A stretch of 64,000 nucleotides of DNA from Pseudomonas protegens CHA0 (lineage in GTDB: Bacteria > Pseudomonadota > Gammaproteobacteria > Pseudomonadales > Pseudomonadaceae): positions 2,915,001 to 2,979,000 of the forward strand of contig NC_021237.1 in the NCBI RefSeq assembly GCF_000397205.1, given 5' to 3'. Numbering within the stretch: the first letter of the stretch is position 1; every line of letters starts with the position of its first letter. A program made the translations under genes and the position numbers. Shown one piece after another: positions 9,332 to 20,774 of this stretch. Below the pieces are notes generated by a model. That model was not told the DNA's origin and did no database searches. It saw nothing but the letters and a program-made list of their open reading frames with translations.

Positions 9332-9802
9332 TTGGCAGTAAGTAATCTTGAAATGCATGCATTGTTCGTGTTGGGTGATTTGCGCGCAAAGCTGGTCAAG
9401 CAGTTCCAATCTCGTTTTGTCTACCTCACCGAACAGTCCGCCGAAGGCATCTACGTCGCCGAGATCGACACCGAGACGGCCCTGGTGGTGGACGACAAGC
9501 CGCGCCTTGAACTCAAGGTCGGCGATCATTTTCGCGCCGCCGTGCTGCCCAGCCGTGAAGGCGGCAAGATGGAGATCCGCTTTCGCGAGATCAAGCTGAC
9601 GGTCTACGGCCTGGGCGACTACGCCTTTGTCAGCAGCCCCCTGGGGCAGGGCATCCTGTTCAAGGAAGGCCATTCGGTGGTGACCGTGTTTGCCGCCAAC
9701 GAGCAGTTGCAGGAAGGCCTGACCAAGACCCTCAAGGCGGTGACCGCCAAGGCCGCCAAATGGCGCAAGGGCGAACTGGTGAGCTTCAAGGCCAGCGAGT
9801 GA
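9332..9802 (+). CDS. Conserved hypothetical protein (156 aa), TTG start
   Basis: A soluble protein of unknown function. It starts with AVSNLEMHALFVLGDLRAKL, a helix, followed by a beta-rich middle (FVYLTEQSAEGIYVAEID, LELKVGDHFRAAVLP, MEIRFREIKLTVYGLGDYAFV) reminiscent of a small OB- or PilZ-like barrel, although the PilZ signature is absent. The C-terminus is Lys-rich (KAVTAKAAKWRKGEL). TTG 9332 follows GGGAGTG; ATG 9353 is an alternative. Its TGA overlaps the ATG of the next gene by one base, so the two are translationally coupled. Confidence 0.7.
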   Translation: MAVSNLEMHALFVLGDLRAKLVKQFQSRFVYLTEQSAEGIYVAEIDTETALVVDDKPRLELKVGDHFRAAVLPSREGGKMEIRFREIKLTVYGLGDYAFVSSPLGQGILFKEGHSVVTVFAANEQLQEGLTKTLKAVTAKAAKWRKGELVSFKASE

Positions 9803-10005
9803 TGAGCCAGGGCCGCGCCGCGTTTCACCATGAGCATCAACAGGCCGCGAGCGCTGAAGCCCAGCGCCTGTTCGCGCAGAAGACCGTGCTCCAGGGCGCC
9901 TGGCTGAACTGGGTCGCCGCCCAGCTGTACAACCTGCGCCCCGCGGCCTACGCCAGCATGGTGCGCCGCGAGTTGCAGCGGTTGCAGGAGCCTCCGGCCT
10001 CTTGA
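9802..10005 (+). CDS. Small hypothetical protein (67 aa), coupled to the preceding gene
   Basis: The start overlaps the preceding stop (TGATG). The product is predicted mostly helical, with no signal peptide and no known motif. The conserved-looking centre is KTVLQGAWLNWVAAQLYNL followed by RPAAYASMVRRELQRL. Coupling suggests the product works with the 156-residue partner; function unknown. Confidence 0.65.
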   Translation: MSQGRAAFHHEHQQAASAEAQRLFAQKTVLQGAWLNWVAAQLYNLRPAAYASMVRRELQRLQEPPAS

Positions 10006-10141
10006 GCGGCCATCCGGGAATGGCCTGGGGTTGAAACTACTGAACCTCTACTACAGTCAGTTGACTTAATGCTTTGGGGGCCGTGCGCTTAGGCGCTGCC
10101 TGCCCCTGTGGCCCAGGTCCTGACCCAAGAGGTGTACCCCG

Positions 10142-11155
10142 ATGAAAGGAATCCGCGCGCTGCTGGCCAGCAGCCTGTTGAGCCTTGCCGCCCTGAGTAC
10201 GGCGCAGCCGGTTGTGGCGGCGCCGCAACCGATTCATTTCGCCGACCTGAACTGGGAAAGCGGCAGCCTGATCACCGAGATCCTGCGGATCATGGTGGAG
10301 CAGGGCTATGGCTTGCCCACCGACACCTTGCCCGGCACCACCATCACCCTGGAAACGGCCCTGGCCAACAACGACATCCAGGTGATCGGCGAAGAGTGGG
10401 CGGGGCGCAGCCCGGTGTGGGTCAAGGCCGAGGCCGAAGGCAAGGTGCAGGCCCTGGGGGATACGGTCAAGGGCGCCACCGAAGGCTGGTGGGTGCCGGA
10501 ATACGTGATCAAGGGCGACCCGGCCAAGGGTATAAAGCCCCTGGCGCCGGAGCTGCGCAGCGTGACCGACCTGGCCCGCTACAAGGACGTGTTCAAGGAC
10601 CCGGAGAGCCCGGACAAGGGGCGTTTCCTCAACAGCCCGATCGGCTGGACCTCGGAGATCGTCAACCAGCAGAAGCTCAAGGCCTATGGCCTGCAGGACA
10701 GCTACGTGAATTTTCGCAGCGGTTCCGGAGCGGCCCTGGATGCGGAGATCAGCTCGGCGATCCGTCGCGGCAAGCCAATCCTGTTCTACTACTGGTCGCC
10801 CACGCCGCTGCTCGGGCGCTTCAAGCTGGTGCAACTGCAAGAACCGCCCTTTGACGCCGAAGCCTGGAAGACCCTGACCGACGCCGCCAACCCCAACCCC
10901 CGGCCAACCCGTTCCCTGGCCTCCAGGTTGTCGATCGGGGTGTCCACGCCATTCCAGAAGCAGTACCCGCAACTGGCGCAGTTCTTCGCCAAGGTCGACC
11001 TGCCCATCGAGCCCCTGAACCGCGCCCTGGCGCAGATGAGCGAGAACCACAGTGCCCCGCGGGACGCGGCCCGGGCCTTCCTCAAGCAGCACCCCGACGT
11101 CTGGCGCGCCTGGGTGCCCCGGGACGTGGCGGACAGGATCGCCGCCACCTTGTAG
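10142..11155 (+). CDS. Orphan glycine betaine/proline-type ABC substrate-binding protein (OpuAC family)
   Basis: A 337-residue periplasmic protein. Signal peptide at residues 1-27 (cut after VVA), then IHFADLNWESGSLITEILRIM, the OpuAC/ProX opening. Aromatic residues likely to cage a quaternary amine are visible (EEWAGRSPVW, TEGWWVPEY, FYYWSPTPLL). It would bind glycine betaine, carnitine, choline or a related compound. No permease or ATPase gene is adjacent, so it must serve a transporter encoded elsewhere. Its TAG stop is part of a half REP. Confidence 0.88.
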   Translation: MKGIRALLASSLLSLAALSTAQPVVAAPQPIHFADLNWESGSLITEILRIMVEQGYGLPTDTLPGTTITLETALANNDIQVIGEEWAGRSPVWVKAEAEGKVQALGDTVKGATEGWWVPEYVIKGDPAKGIKPLAPELRSVTDLARYKDVFKDPESPDKGRFLNSPIGWTSEIVNQQKLKAYGLQDSYVNFRSGSGAALDAEISSAIRRGKPILFYYWSPTPLLGRFKLVQLQEPPFDAEAWKTLTDAANPNPRPTRSLASRLSIGVSTPFQKQYPQLAQFFAKVDLPIEPLNRALAQMSENHSAPRDAARAFLKQHPDVWRAWVPRDVADRIAATL

Positions 11156-11178
11156 GCACCGGCGTGCCGGCGAATGGG
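11153..11178. repeat. Half REP overlapping a stop codon
   Basis: GTAGGCACCGGCGTGCCGGCGAA; the TAG is the stop codon of the OpuAC-type gene. Confidence 0.65.
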
Positions 11179-11215
11179 CCCTTGAACCTTGCGCCCGGCG
11201 GGTGCAGGGCAGGGG

Positions 11216-13351
11216 TCAGAAGCGGGTCTGCACCGCCACCTCGAAGGTTCGCGGCTGGCCCAGGTAGTACGCCGGGGACACATGGGCGAACTGGCCATAG
11301 ACCTCGTTGGTCAGGTTGCGCACCCGGCCGGTCACTGTGGTGTGGCTGTCGACCTTGTAGCGCAGGAAGCTGCCGTACAGGGTGTAGGCGGGCATCCGCA
11401 GGGTGTTGGCGTTGTCGGCGTATACCGAGGCCACGTAGCGCGCATCGACCCCGGTCTGCCAGTTGGGCGACAGGTCATAGGTCAGCCACAGGTTGGCCAG
11501 CCGGTCCGGTACGTTGGTCGGCGTGTTGCCCTTGCGTGAAACCACCGCGCCGCTGGCGATCTTCTCGTTGAACTCGCCGTACTCGGCATCCACCCAGGCG
11601 AAGTTGGCTTGCGCCAGTAGCTTGGGGGTGATGTGCAGGGAACTGGCCAGCTCGATGCCCCTGGAGGTCTGCTGGCCCACCGGGATGCTGTTGGCCGGGT
11701 CCAGGGGATCGGTGACGGCAAAGTCCTTGCGCTCGATGCGATAGGCGGCAACGGTCGCCGAACCCCGTCCTTGCAGGTAGTCGAACTTGCTGCCCACTTC
11801 CCATTGCTTGCCCGTGGACACCTCGAAGTTCTGAGTGCCACTGGGCTGCTCGGCGGCGGTGCTGTACTGCACGTAGACATTGGCGCTGGGCAGGAACTGC
11901 CAGGTCAGGCCCAGGCGCCCGGTGACCGGTTCCCAGCTGCGCTTGAGGTGGCGCGGGTTGCTGGCGGTGATCAGCCGGTGGTTGGTCACGTCCAGGTCGA
12001 TGGCGTCGTAGCGCAGGCCGCTGAGCAGTGACAGCTCGTCGCTCAGGGCCAGGCGGTTCTCGACGAACAGGGCGCGGGTGGTGACCTGGTTGGTCTTGTC
12101 CTTGGCCCAGCCCTGGCGGGTGCCCTTCAGGTCATAGAAGTACCCCGGCTGGAAGTTGCCGGGATCGACGCTGTTGCTGGCCGGCACGTTCCAGGGCGAG
12201 TTGGTGGTGCTGTTGACCTTGTACTCAAAACCCCCGGACCAGGTGGTGTCGAGGCCGAACAGCTGATCGTCGTGGCGCAGTTCGAACTGGTTGCCGTCCT
12301 GCTGGCCCTGGTGCCGTACCAGGTAGGCGGTCGAGCGGTTCACCCGGCTGTTGTCGGCGTTGTACTGGTAGGTCTCCAGGTTGCGATAGTCGCGCTGGCT
12401 GTCCAGGTGGTAGAGGGTGTTGCGCAGGCTGGTGCTGGGGTTGATCCGGTAGTCGATGATCGAGCGCAGCCACACCGTGCGTTGCTCATACAGGCCATCG
12501 GCGACGTTGTAGTTGTTGAAGCGGTTGTGCTTGTCGATCTTCAGCTCACCGGCCTTGGGATTGAGCACCGGGGTGCCCCAGTAGGGGCTGTCCTCGTGTT
12601 CATCCTGGTATTCCACCGCCAGGGTGTGGGACAGGTCCGGGGTCAGGTCGCTGAGCAGGGAGAAGGCCAGGCTCCAGGCATCCCTTTCCTGGCGGTCGAT
12701 GTAGCCGTTGCTGGTGTTGTGGCTGACGTCCAAGCGCGCGTAGTGCTGCACCTCGGCGCCGGCCGGGCTGAGGGCGTGGTTGACCCCGAAAGCGGTCTGG
12801 GTGGTGTCGTAGCTGCCGTAGCCGAGCAGGCCTTCGGCGGCCTGTTCGCGGCGGTCCGCGAGTTTGGTCACGTAGTTCAGCGAACCGCCCACGGAGCCGG
12901 CGCCATTGATCAGTGACGAGGGGCCGCCCACCAGTTCCACCCGGTCGTAGATCCAGGCGTCCACCGGCCGGGCCAGGCCGGTGGCGACGTTGATGCCGTT
13001 GAACATCTGGGTGATCTGGCTGCTGGTGAAGCCACGGTAGGAGACGAAGCCGCCGAACCCCGGCGGCGCACTGGCGTTGACCCCGGGCAGGGCGTTGGCC
13101 GCTTCCTGGAAGGTGCGGGCGCCGCTTCGCTCCAGGTCCTGGCGGCTGGCCACGGCCACCGAGGCCGGGGTTTCGCGCAGGCTCAGGCCCAGGCGCGAGG
13201 CCATGCCGCTGGACTGGTCCAGGTTCAGGCCCGGCTCGGCATCGGCCTCATCGGCGCCGATGGTGGTGGGGGCCAGTTCGAGGCTCGGCTGTCCCCAGGC
13301 ATTGATCGACAGGCAGCCCAGCAGGCTCGCCAGCAAAGGAAGGTGTTTCAT
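11216..13351 (-). CDS. TonB-dependent outer membrane receptor (siderophore or metal)
   Basis: A 711-residue TonB-dependent transporter. Signal peptide about 1-20 (cut near AWG-QPS), a TonB-box-like segment ELAPTTIGA, a plug domain (ETPASVAVASRQDLERSGARTF, FNGINVATG, RVELVGGPSSLINGAGSVGGSLNYV) and a 22-strand barrel ending in the outer-membrane signature TFEVAVQTRF. It lacks the N-terminal signalling extension of transducing receptors. It lies 87 bases downstream of a DUF2946 gene on the same strand, with a hairpin between them. That arrangement is known for copper-repressed TonB receptors, so a metal or metallophore substrate is likely. No Fur box is obvious upstream. Confidence 0.9.
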   Translation of the reverse strand: MKHLPLLASLLGCLSINAWGQPSLELAPTTIGADEADAEPGLNLDQSSGMASRLGLSLRETPASVAVASRQDLERSGARTFQEAANALPGVNASAPPGFGGFVSYRGFTSSQITQMFNGINVATGLARPVDAWIYDRVELVGGPSSLINGAGSVGGSLNYVTKLADRREQAAEGLLGYGSYDTTQTAFGVNHALSPAGAEVQHYARLDVSHNTSNGYIDRQERDAWSLAFSLLSDLTPDLSHTLAVEYQDEHEDSPYWGTPVLNPKAGELKIDKHNRFNNYNVADGLYEQRTVWLRSIIDYRINPSTSLRNTLYHLDSQRDYRNLETYQYNADNSRVNRSTAYLVRHQGQQDGNQFELRHDDQLFGLDTTWSGGFEYKVNSTTNSPWNVPASNSVDPGNFQPGYFYDLKGTRQGWAKDKTNQVTTRALFVENRLALSDELSLLSGLRYDAIDLDVTNHRLITASNPRHLKRSWEPVTGRLGLTWQFLPSANVYVQYSTAAEQPSGTQNFEVSTGKQWEVGSKFDYLQGRGSATVAAYRIERKDFAVTDPLDPANSIPVGQQTSRGIELASSLHITPKLLAQANFAWVDAEYGEFNEKIASGAVVSRKGNTPTNVPDRLANLWLTYDLSPNWQTGVDARYVASVYADNANTLRMPAYTLYGSFLRYKVDSHTTVTGRVRNLTNEVYGQFAHVSPAYYLGQPRTFEVAVQTRF

Positions 13352-13375
13352 CGGTGCATCCTGAATTCTTGGCTA

Positions 13376-13418
13376 GGAAAAGGCCCACGAACGCGCGCCG
13401 CGCGACAGCGCAGTGGGC
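13376..13418 (-). promoter_or_regulatory. Hairpin between DUF2946 ORF and TonB receptor (possible attenuator)
   Basis: On the minus strand, GCCCAC and GTGGGC (plus 13413-13418 and 13383-13388) pair around a GC-rich loop with internal GCGC pairing, and CTTTTCC follows directly. This looks like a weak intrinsic terminator about 21-40 bases after the DUF2946 stop and 30 bases before the receptor start. A ribosome stalled at the end of DUF2946 would stand next to this structure. Confidence 0.6.
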
Positions 13419-13438
13419 AGGTTGAGCACGAGCAGGAA

Positions 13439-13825
13439 TCAGGCGAGAGGCGGTGCCCGGGGATGGGCCGCGGGCCAGGTGGAGCGGGCGGGGAGGTCGG
13501 TCTTGGCCAGGGTGCGCGCAAGCGGGGCCTGGGGCTGCGGCAGCAGGGCCAGGGTCAGGCTGGAGTTCAGGGCCGGGCCCATGCCGCCGGTGGAGCACAG
13601 CGGGCAACCGAAGGCTTTGGATAGAGTGGGCAGGGAGCCCTGGTCGGCCGGTTTCTGCAGCGGCGCCTGGGTGGCAGGGTCGACGCTGCAGAACTGCCCG
13701 CCGATGCCGTTGAGCTGCATGCCGAGCATCTGCCCGTGGCCGATGCTGCAGGCGAACACGTTGAACAGGACGCAGCAATAGAGCATCCAGGCAACGAGCG
13801 AGCGATCGGAACGGGCAAATTTCAT
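13439..13825 (-). CDS. DUF2946 upstream ORF with CxxC and C-terminal RAPP motif (putative copper-sensing arrest peptide)
   Basis: A 128-residue protein with an N-terminal hydrophobic segment (LVAWMLYCCVLFNVFACS, residues 10-27), a His/Met patch (GHGQMLGMQL, 29-38), C46, a CPLC motif (C74/C77) and a Pro-rich tail ending RAPP-Leu-Ala (R123-P126) just before the stop. DUF2946 proteins upstream of TonB receptors are reported as copper-responsive regulatory ORFs, and RAPP/RAGP motifs stall ribosomes in other arrest peptides. I infer that copper binding to the nascent chain changes arrest and so expression of the receptor downstream. Start ATG 13825 gives the expected membrane helix; ATG 13843 is less likely. 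Confidence 0.85.
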   Translation of the reverse strand: MKFARSDRSLVAWMLYCCVLFNVFACSIGHGQMLGMQLNGIGGQFCSVDPATQAPLQKPADQGSLPTLSKAFGCPLCSTGGMGPALNSSLTLALLPQPQAPLARTLAKTDLPARSTWPAAHPRAPPLA

Positions 13826-13921
13826 GGGGCGGCACTTTATCATCGAAGGCGACGAACGTACTTACAAAAACGGTCAATCGAGTCCATTCTTCAGCGACAT
13901 TTTCTGCACGGACGTCTGAAC

Positions 13922-14359
13922 ATGAATCTTCTGCTCGCACAGGGGGTGGCTGGCAGCTTCCTGTTGATCAGTCTGATCCATCTGTACTGGGCTACGGGTG
14001 GCAAGCGTGGCAGTGATGCGGTGATTCCCGAGGTGCCGGGGCCGGGGCCCGGCATGACCCAGCCGGCGTTCCGTCCGCCGGCCCTGGCCACGATGCTGGT
14101 GGCAGTGGCTTTGTTGCTGGTGGCGATGCTGGTGTGCCTGAGGGTCGGGCTCTACCTGCCGACGGTGACCCACCCGTCTCTGCAGTGGGTGATCAGCGCC
14201 ATTGCCTTGCTGATGTTCGCCCGGGCCATCGGCGACTCCGAGCTGGTGGGTTTTTTCAAGGAAGTCCGGGATTCGAAATTCGCCCGCCTCGACACCCTGT
14301 TCTATTCCCCCCTGTGCGTGGTGCTGGGGACCGGGTTGCTGGTGCTGGCCTGGGCCTGA
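13922..14359 (+). CDS. DUF3995 membrane protein
   Basis: A 145-residue integral membrane protein with four hydrophobic segments (about 5-25, 55-75, 88-105, 125-145). The start MNLLLAQGVAGSFLLISLIHLYWATGG and the later FYSPLCVVLGTGL match the DUF3995 family as I know it; function unknown. ATG 13922 is preferred because it places the first helix at the N-terminus. It is divergent from the DUF2946/TonB-receptor pair across 96 bases, so the two promoters share that gap. Confidence 0.83.
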   Translation: MNLLLAQGVAGSFLLISLIHLYWATGGKRGSDAVIPEVPGPGPGMTQPAFRPPALATMLVAVALLLVAMLVCLRVGLYLPTVTHPSLQWVISAIALLMFARAIGDSELVGFFKEVRDSKFARLDTLFYSPLCVVLGTGLLVLAWA

Positions 14360-14398
14360 GGGCAGTCAGCCGGCGCTGGCCAGTGCAGGAACTGGCTG

Positions 14399-14480
14399 GT
14401 GCAGGAGCTGGCTTGCCAGCGAAGGCGTTTTCGAAGTCGCCGCAAGGCTCACGGGCCTCGTCGCCGGCAGCCGGCTCCTA
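14399..14480. repeat. REP doublet
   Basis: GTGCAGGAGCTGGCTTGCCAGCGAA and the inverted TCGCCGGCAGCCGGCTCCTA arms between the DUF3995 gene and the convergent Pha operon end. Confidence 0.85.
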
Positions 14481-14496
14481 GGTGCAGCGGATGTGC

Positions 14497-14865
14497 TCAG
14501 TTGCCGGTTTCGCTGCGTTTGCTGCTGATTTCCGCCGGCACATCGTCGCCGGCCATGCGCTTGCGAAACAGCGCGGCCCGCGCCAGCAGCAGGGTGGTCA
14601 CCGGTACGGTGATGGACATCAGCACCGGGATCAGCCAGGCGTGCAGCACCGGCCCGGACTTGAGCGCGGAAAAGTACAGGATCGACGCCAGGGCCACGGC
14701 CCAGGAGCCCATGGTGGAGGCCAGGGCCGGCGGGTGCATGCGCTGGAAGTAGCTCTTCATGCGCAGGATGCCCAGGGCCCCGATCAGGGCAAACACACTG
14801 CTGATCACCAGCAACAAGGCCACCAGCACTTCCACCCAGAGTGGCAATTGTTCCAGGCTGTTCAT
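14497..14865 (-). CDS. phaG: Monovalent cation/H+ antiporter subunit G
   Basis: A 122-residue MnhG/PhaG/ShaG subunit with three membrane segments in the first 95 residues and a charged cytoplasmic tail. Family motifs GALGILRMKSYFQRMHPPALAST are present. Last gene of the operon; its ATG overlaps the stop of phaF by four bases. In the assembled Mrp-type complex it is a small accessory subunit needed for K+ or Na+ efflux in exchange for protons. Confidence 0.92.
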   Translation of the reverse strand: MNSLEQLPLWVEVLVALLLVISSVFALIGALGILRMKSYFQRMHPPALASTMGSWAVALASILYFSALKSGPVLHAWLIPVLMSITVPVTTLLLARAALFRKRMAGDDVPAEISSKRSETGN

Positions 14866-15140
14866 TCGATCACCTCGCCACGCAGAAGGAATTTGGCCAG
14901 GGCGAAGGAGCCGACAAAGCCGAACAGGGCGATCAGCAGCGCCGCCTCGAAGTAGGTGTCACTGGCGTAGCGCACGCCCAGCACCAGCATCATCAGCATC
15001 GCCAGGATGTACAGGTAGTCCAGGGCCAGAACCCGGTCCTGGGCCGAGGGGCCCTTGAACAGGCGCACCAGGGTCAGGACCATGGCCAGGGAGAAAATGA
15101 ACAGACTCAGCAAGATCGCGTTGGTCAGCAGGACACTCAT
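14862..15140 (-). CDS. phaF: Monovalent cation/H+ antiporter subunit F
   Basis: A 92-residue, three-helix MrpF/PhaF subunit. Motifs GPSAQDRVLALDYL and the C-terminal LIALFGFVGSFALAKFLLRG are diagnostic. Start ATG 15140 overlaps the phaE stop by four bases (ATGA), which fixes it against a much longer upstream open frame that is a shadow of phaE. Confidence 0.92.
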   Translation of the reverse strand: MSVLLTNAILLSLFIFSLAMVLTLVRLFKGPSAQDRVLALDYLYILAMLMMLVLGVRYASDTYFEAALLIALFGFVGSFALAKFLLRGEVIE

Positions 15141-15625
15141 TCGAAAATCTCCATCAGCGGGCGCTCGTACGTGGCCTTGAAGTGCTGGATGAATTGCGCC
15201 TCGTCCTTCAGGTCGAAGACGTGCAGCAACAGCAGGCTGCGGTCCAGGGACAGCTCGGACCAGACCGTGCCCGGTACCACCGTGGTGATGGTAGACAGCG
15301 CCGCCAGGCCATTGGCGTCCCGCAGGTCCAGGGGGATCTTGACGAAGGCCGAGTGCACCGGGCGCCGGCCGTTGTTGAGCACGCCCCAGGCCACCAGCAG
15401 GTTGGACACCAGCACGTCGCGGCCCACCACCAGGAACAGGCGCAGGATGGTGCCCGGGCGGCGGATGCGGATCGGCAGGGGCCGCAGGGGCTGCATCAGC
15501 AGCGGTGCGAGAAAGCCCAGCAGGGCGCCCAGCAGCAGGTTGCCCGGGCTGAGGGACAGGTTCAGCACCAGCCAGAGCAGCCACAGTGCCAGGGACAGGA
15601 ATGGCGCGGGGAACAGGCGCTTCAT
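15137..15625 (-). CDS. phaE: Monovalent cation/H+ antiporter subunit E
   Basis: A 162-residue MrpE/PhaE subunit: two N-terminal hydrophobic segments (LSLALWLLWLVLNLSL, LLLGALLGFLAPLL), then a soluble domain with the family stretch SNLLVAWGVL and STITTVVPGTVWSEL. Overlaps phaD (stop 15622) and phaF starts by four bases each. The MrpE soluble part packs on the side of the antiporter complex in solved Mrp structures. Confidence 0.92.
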   Translation of the reverse strand: MKRLFPAPFLSLALWLLWLVLNLSLSPGNLLLGALLGFLAPLLMQPLRPLPIRIRRPGTILRLFLVVGRDVLVSNLLVAWGVLNNGRRPVHSAFVKIPLDLRDANGLAALSTITTVVPGTVWSELSLDRSLLLLHVFDLKDEAQFIQHFKATYERPLMEIFE

Positions 15626-17310
15626 GGGTGCACCTCCACTGCCGCTGCGGTCTTGGATTCAGGGCTGAGCACGGTGCGGGTGCCCAGCACCGCCATCACG
15701 TAATGCTCCGGGTGGTTGAGGCTGTCGGCGGTGGCCTGGGTGAAGCGCAGCAACGGCTCGGCCTTGAAGCTGAGCAGCACGCAGAGCCCCAGCAGCGCCA
15801 CGATCGGCAGGCACTCCAGGCGCCGCAGCACCGGCGAAGGGCGTTCCTCCGGGGTCCAGAAGCGCTGCACACCCAGGCGGGCAAAGGCAATCAGCGAGGC
15901 CAGGCCCGAGAGGATCAACAGCGCCAGGAAGCACCAGGCCGCCGGGGTGATCGGCGCGCCCTCGCTGGCCCCCAGGCCCTCGGGGTTGAGCAGGGCGGCA
16001 ATCAGGTTGAGCTTGCCGATGAAGCCCGATAGCGGCGGCATGCCGATGATCAGCAAGGCGCAGGCGATGAAGCTCAGGCCGAGGAAGGCCATGGTCCAGG
16101 GGATCACCTGGCCGACCACCACTTTCTGTTCATCGTCGAGGTTGCTGCCCCGTGGCGGGTGCAGCGACTCCATGGGCCGCGGCAGGATCTCGCCTTCATC
16201 CTCCAGGGGGATCTCATTGGCCGAGCGCGAACGCTCGATCAGTTCTGCCAGCAAAAACAGCGCGCACATCGCCAGGGTCGAGCTGAACAGGTAGAACAGC
16301 GCCGCGCCGGTAAGGGCCGGCTGAGCGAAGCCGATCACCGAGATCAGGATGCCGGCCGACACCAGGATGCTCAGGCTGGCCATGCGCTCCAGGCGCTGGG
16401 CCGGAAGAATCGCCAGGGCCGCGCAGAAGATCGTCGCCATGCCGCCGTACACCAGCCACTGGCTGCCGAAATAGGCCGAGGCCCCGGCTTGCCCGGAGAA
16501 CAGCAGGGTCCACAGGCGCAGTACGGTGTACACACCGACTTTGGTCATGATGGCGAACAGTGCCGCCACCGGCGCGCTGGCCGAGGAGTAGGCGGGCACC
16601 AGCCAGAAGTTCAGTGGCCACATCCCGGCCTTGGCCAGGAAGGCGATCGCCAGGATCGCCGTACCGGCGTGCAGCAGGCCGCGGTCGGCTTCCGGCACCA
16701 GGGGGATCTTCATCGCCAGGTCGGCCATGTTCAGGGTCCCGGTGACCCCGTAGATCATCGCCGTGCCGATCAGGAACAGCGACGAGGCCAGCAGGTTGAT
16801 GGTGATGTAGTGCAGCCCCGAAGACACCCGCGCGCGCCCCGAGCCGTGCAGCATCAGGCCGTAGGACGCCGCCAGCAGCACCTCGAAGAACACGAACAGG
16901 TTGAACAGGTCGGCGGTCAGGAAGGCCCCGTAGAGGCCCATCAGCTGGATCTGGAACAGGGCATGGAAACTGGCCCCGGCGCCGTCCCAGCGGGCCATGG
17001 CGAACAGCAGCGCGCTGACCCCGATGATACCGGTGAGCACCAGCATCAGCGCCGACAGGCGATCGACCACCAGCACGATGCCGAACGGCACCTGCCAGTT
17101 GCTGGGCAGGTACACGCCGAAGGAGCCGGTGGCGCCCTGGACCTGGGTCCAGTACAGCAGGTAGCCCGCCAGGCACAGGCCCAGCAGGGTGGAGAGCAGG
17201 TTGATCCGGGCTTTCAGCGGGCGATGCTTTTCCCCCAGCAGCAACATGATGCCCGCGGTCAGCAGCGGCAGGAGGATGGGGGCGACGATCAGGTGCGACA
17301 ACGGATTCAT
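15622..17310 (-). CDS. phaD: Monovalent cation/H+ antiporter subunit D
   Basis: A 562-residue, 14-helix homologue of complex I antiporter subunits (NuoM/N). Conserved proton-path residues can be recognised: Glu in FFEVLLAASYGLML and Lys in FLAKAGMWPLNFWLVPAYSSA. It carries an acidic loop (NEIPLEDEGEILP) and a hydrophilic segment near residues 395-425, longer than in typical MrpD. The start ATG 17310 overlaps the phaC stop by four bases; an upstream extension is a shadow of phaC. Confidence 0.93.
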   Translation of the reverse strand: MNPLSHLIVAPILLPLLTAGIMLLLGEKHRPLKARINLLSTLLGLCLAGYLLYWTQVQGATGSFGVYLPSNWQVPFGIVLVVDRLSALMLVLTGIIGVSALLFAMARWDGAGASFHALFQIQLMGLYGAFLTADLFNLFVFFEVLLAASYGLMLHGSGRARVSSGLHYITINLLASSLFLIGTAMIYGVTGTLNMADLAMKIPLVPEADRGLLHAGTAILAIAFLAKAGMWPLNFWLVPAYSSASAPVAALFAIMTKVGVYTVLRLWTLLFSGQAGASAYFGSQWLVYGGMATIFCAALAILPAQRLERMASLSILVSAGILISVIGFAQPALTGAALFYLFSSTLAMCALFLLAELIERSRSANEIPLEDEGEILPRPMESLHPPRGSNLDDEQKVVVGQVIPWTMAFLGLSFIACALLIIGMPPLSGFIGKLNLIAALLNPEGLGASEGAPITPAAWCFLALLILSGLASLIAFARLGVQRFWTPEERPSPVLRRLECLPIVALLGLCVLLSFKAEPLLRFTQATADSLNHPEHYVMAVLGTRTVLSPESKTAAAVEVHP

Positions 17311-17650
17311 TCCTTGGGCTCCCGGCCATCGACGTGGTCGGTGCCGGTCAGGCCCCGGGAAGCCAGGAGCACCACCAGAAACAGCGCGGTCATGGCGAAG
17401 CTGATGACGATGGCCGTGAGCACCAGCGCCTGGGGCAGCGGGTCGGTGTAGTGCAGCAGGTCCTGGGGCACGCCCTCCTTGACGATCGGCTCCTTGCCGA
17501 TGAACAGGCTGCCCATGCTGAAGATGAACAGGTTGACCGCGTAGGACAGCAGGCACAGGCCCATCACCACCTGGAAGGTCCGCGGGCGCAGCACCAGCCA
17601 GACTCCGGAAGCGGCGAGGACCCCAATGGCGATTGCGATGACTTCTTCCA

Positions 17651-17651
<1 letters not shown>
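17307..17651 (-). CDS. phaC: Monovalent cation/H+ antiporter subunit C
   Basis: A 114-residue, three-helix NuoK homologue: GVWLVLRPRTFQVVMGLCLLSYAVNLFIF and DPLPQALVLTAIVISFAMTAL are the MrpC/PhaC signatures. The ATG overlaps the phaAB stop by one base. It lies between the two large antiporter-like subunits, as in all Mrp operons. Confidence 0.92.
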
Positions 17652-20569
<2,918 letters not shown>

Positions 20570-20774
20570 AGGCTTCTAATCTGCGGAAAAGTATGACGCA
20601 TAATACGTGCCAGGCTCTGGATCACCAACCGCCATGCGCGGCCCGGGCCCCCTAAGAAATGTTACATACGCTTTCAAAGGTAGGAGACAAATGCCTGATG
20701 CGCCCGTTCACCGGGTGCTGTGGGGCAAATGCCCTGCCCAGCTCAAGCCGCCACAAGGATCGACAAGGGTGCAC

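Noticed and set aside
15622..17556. A longer PhaD start extending to 17556
   Set aside because: The extra 82 residues are a shadow of phaC; ATG 17310 overlaps the phaC stop by four bases as in the rest of the operon.
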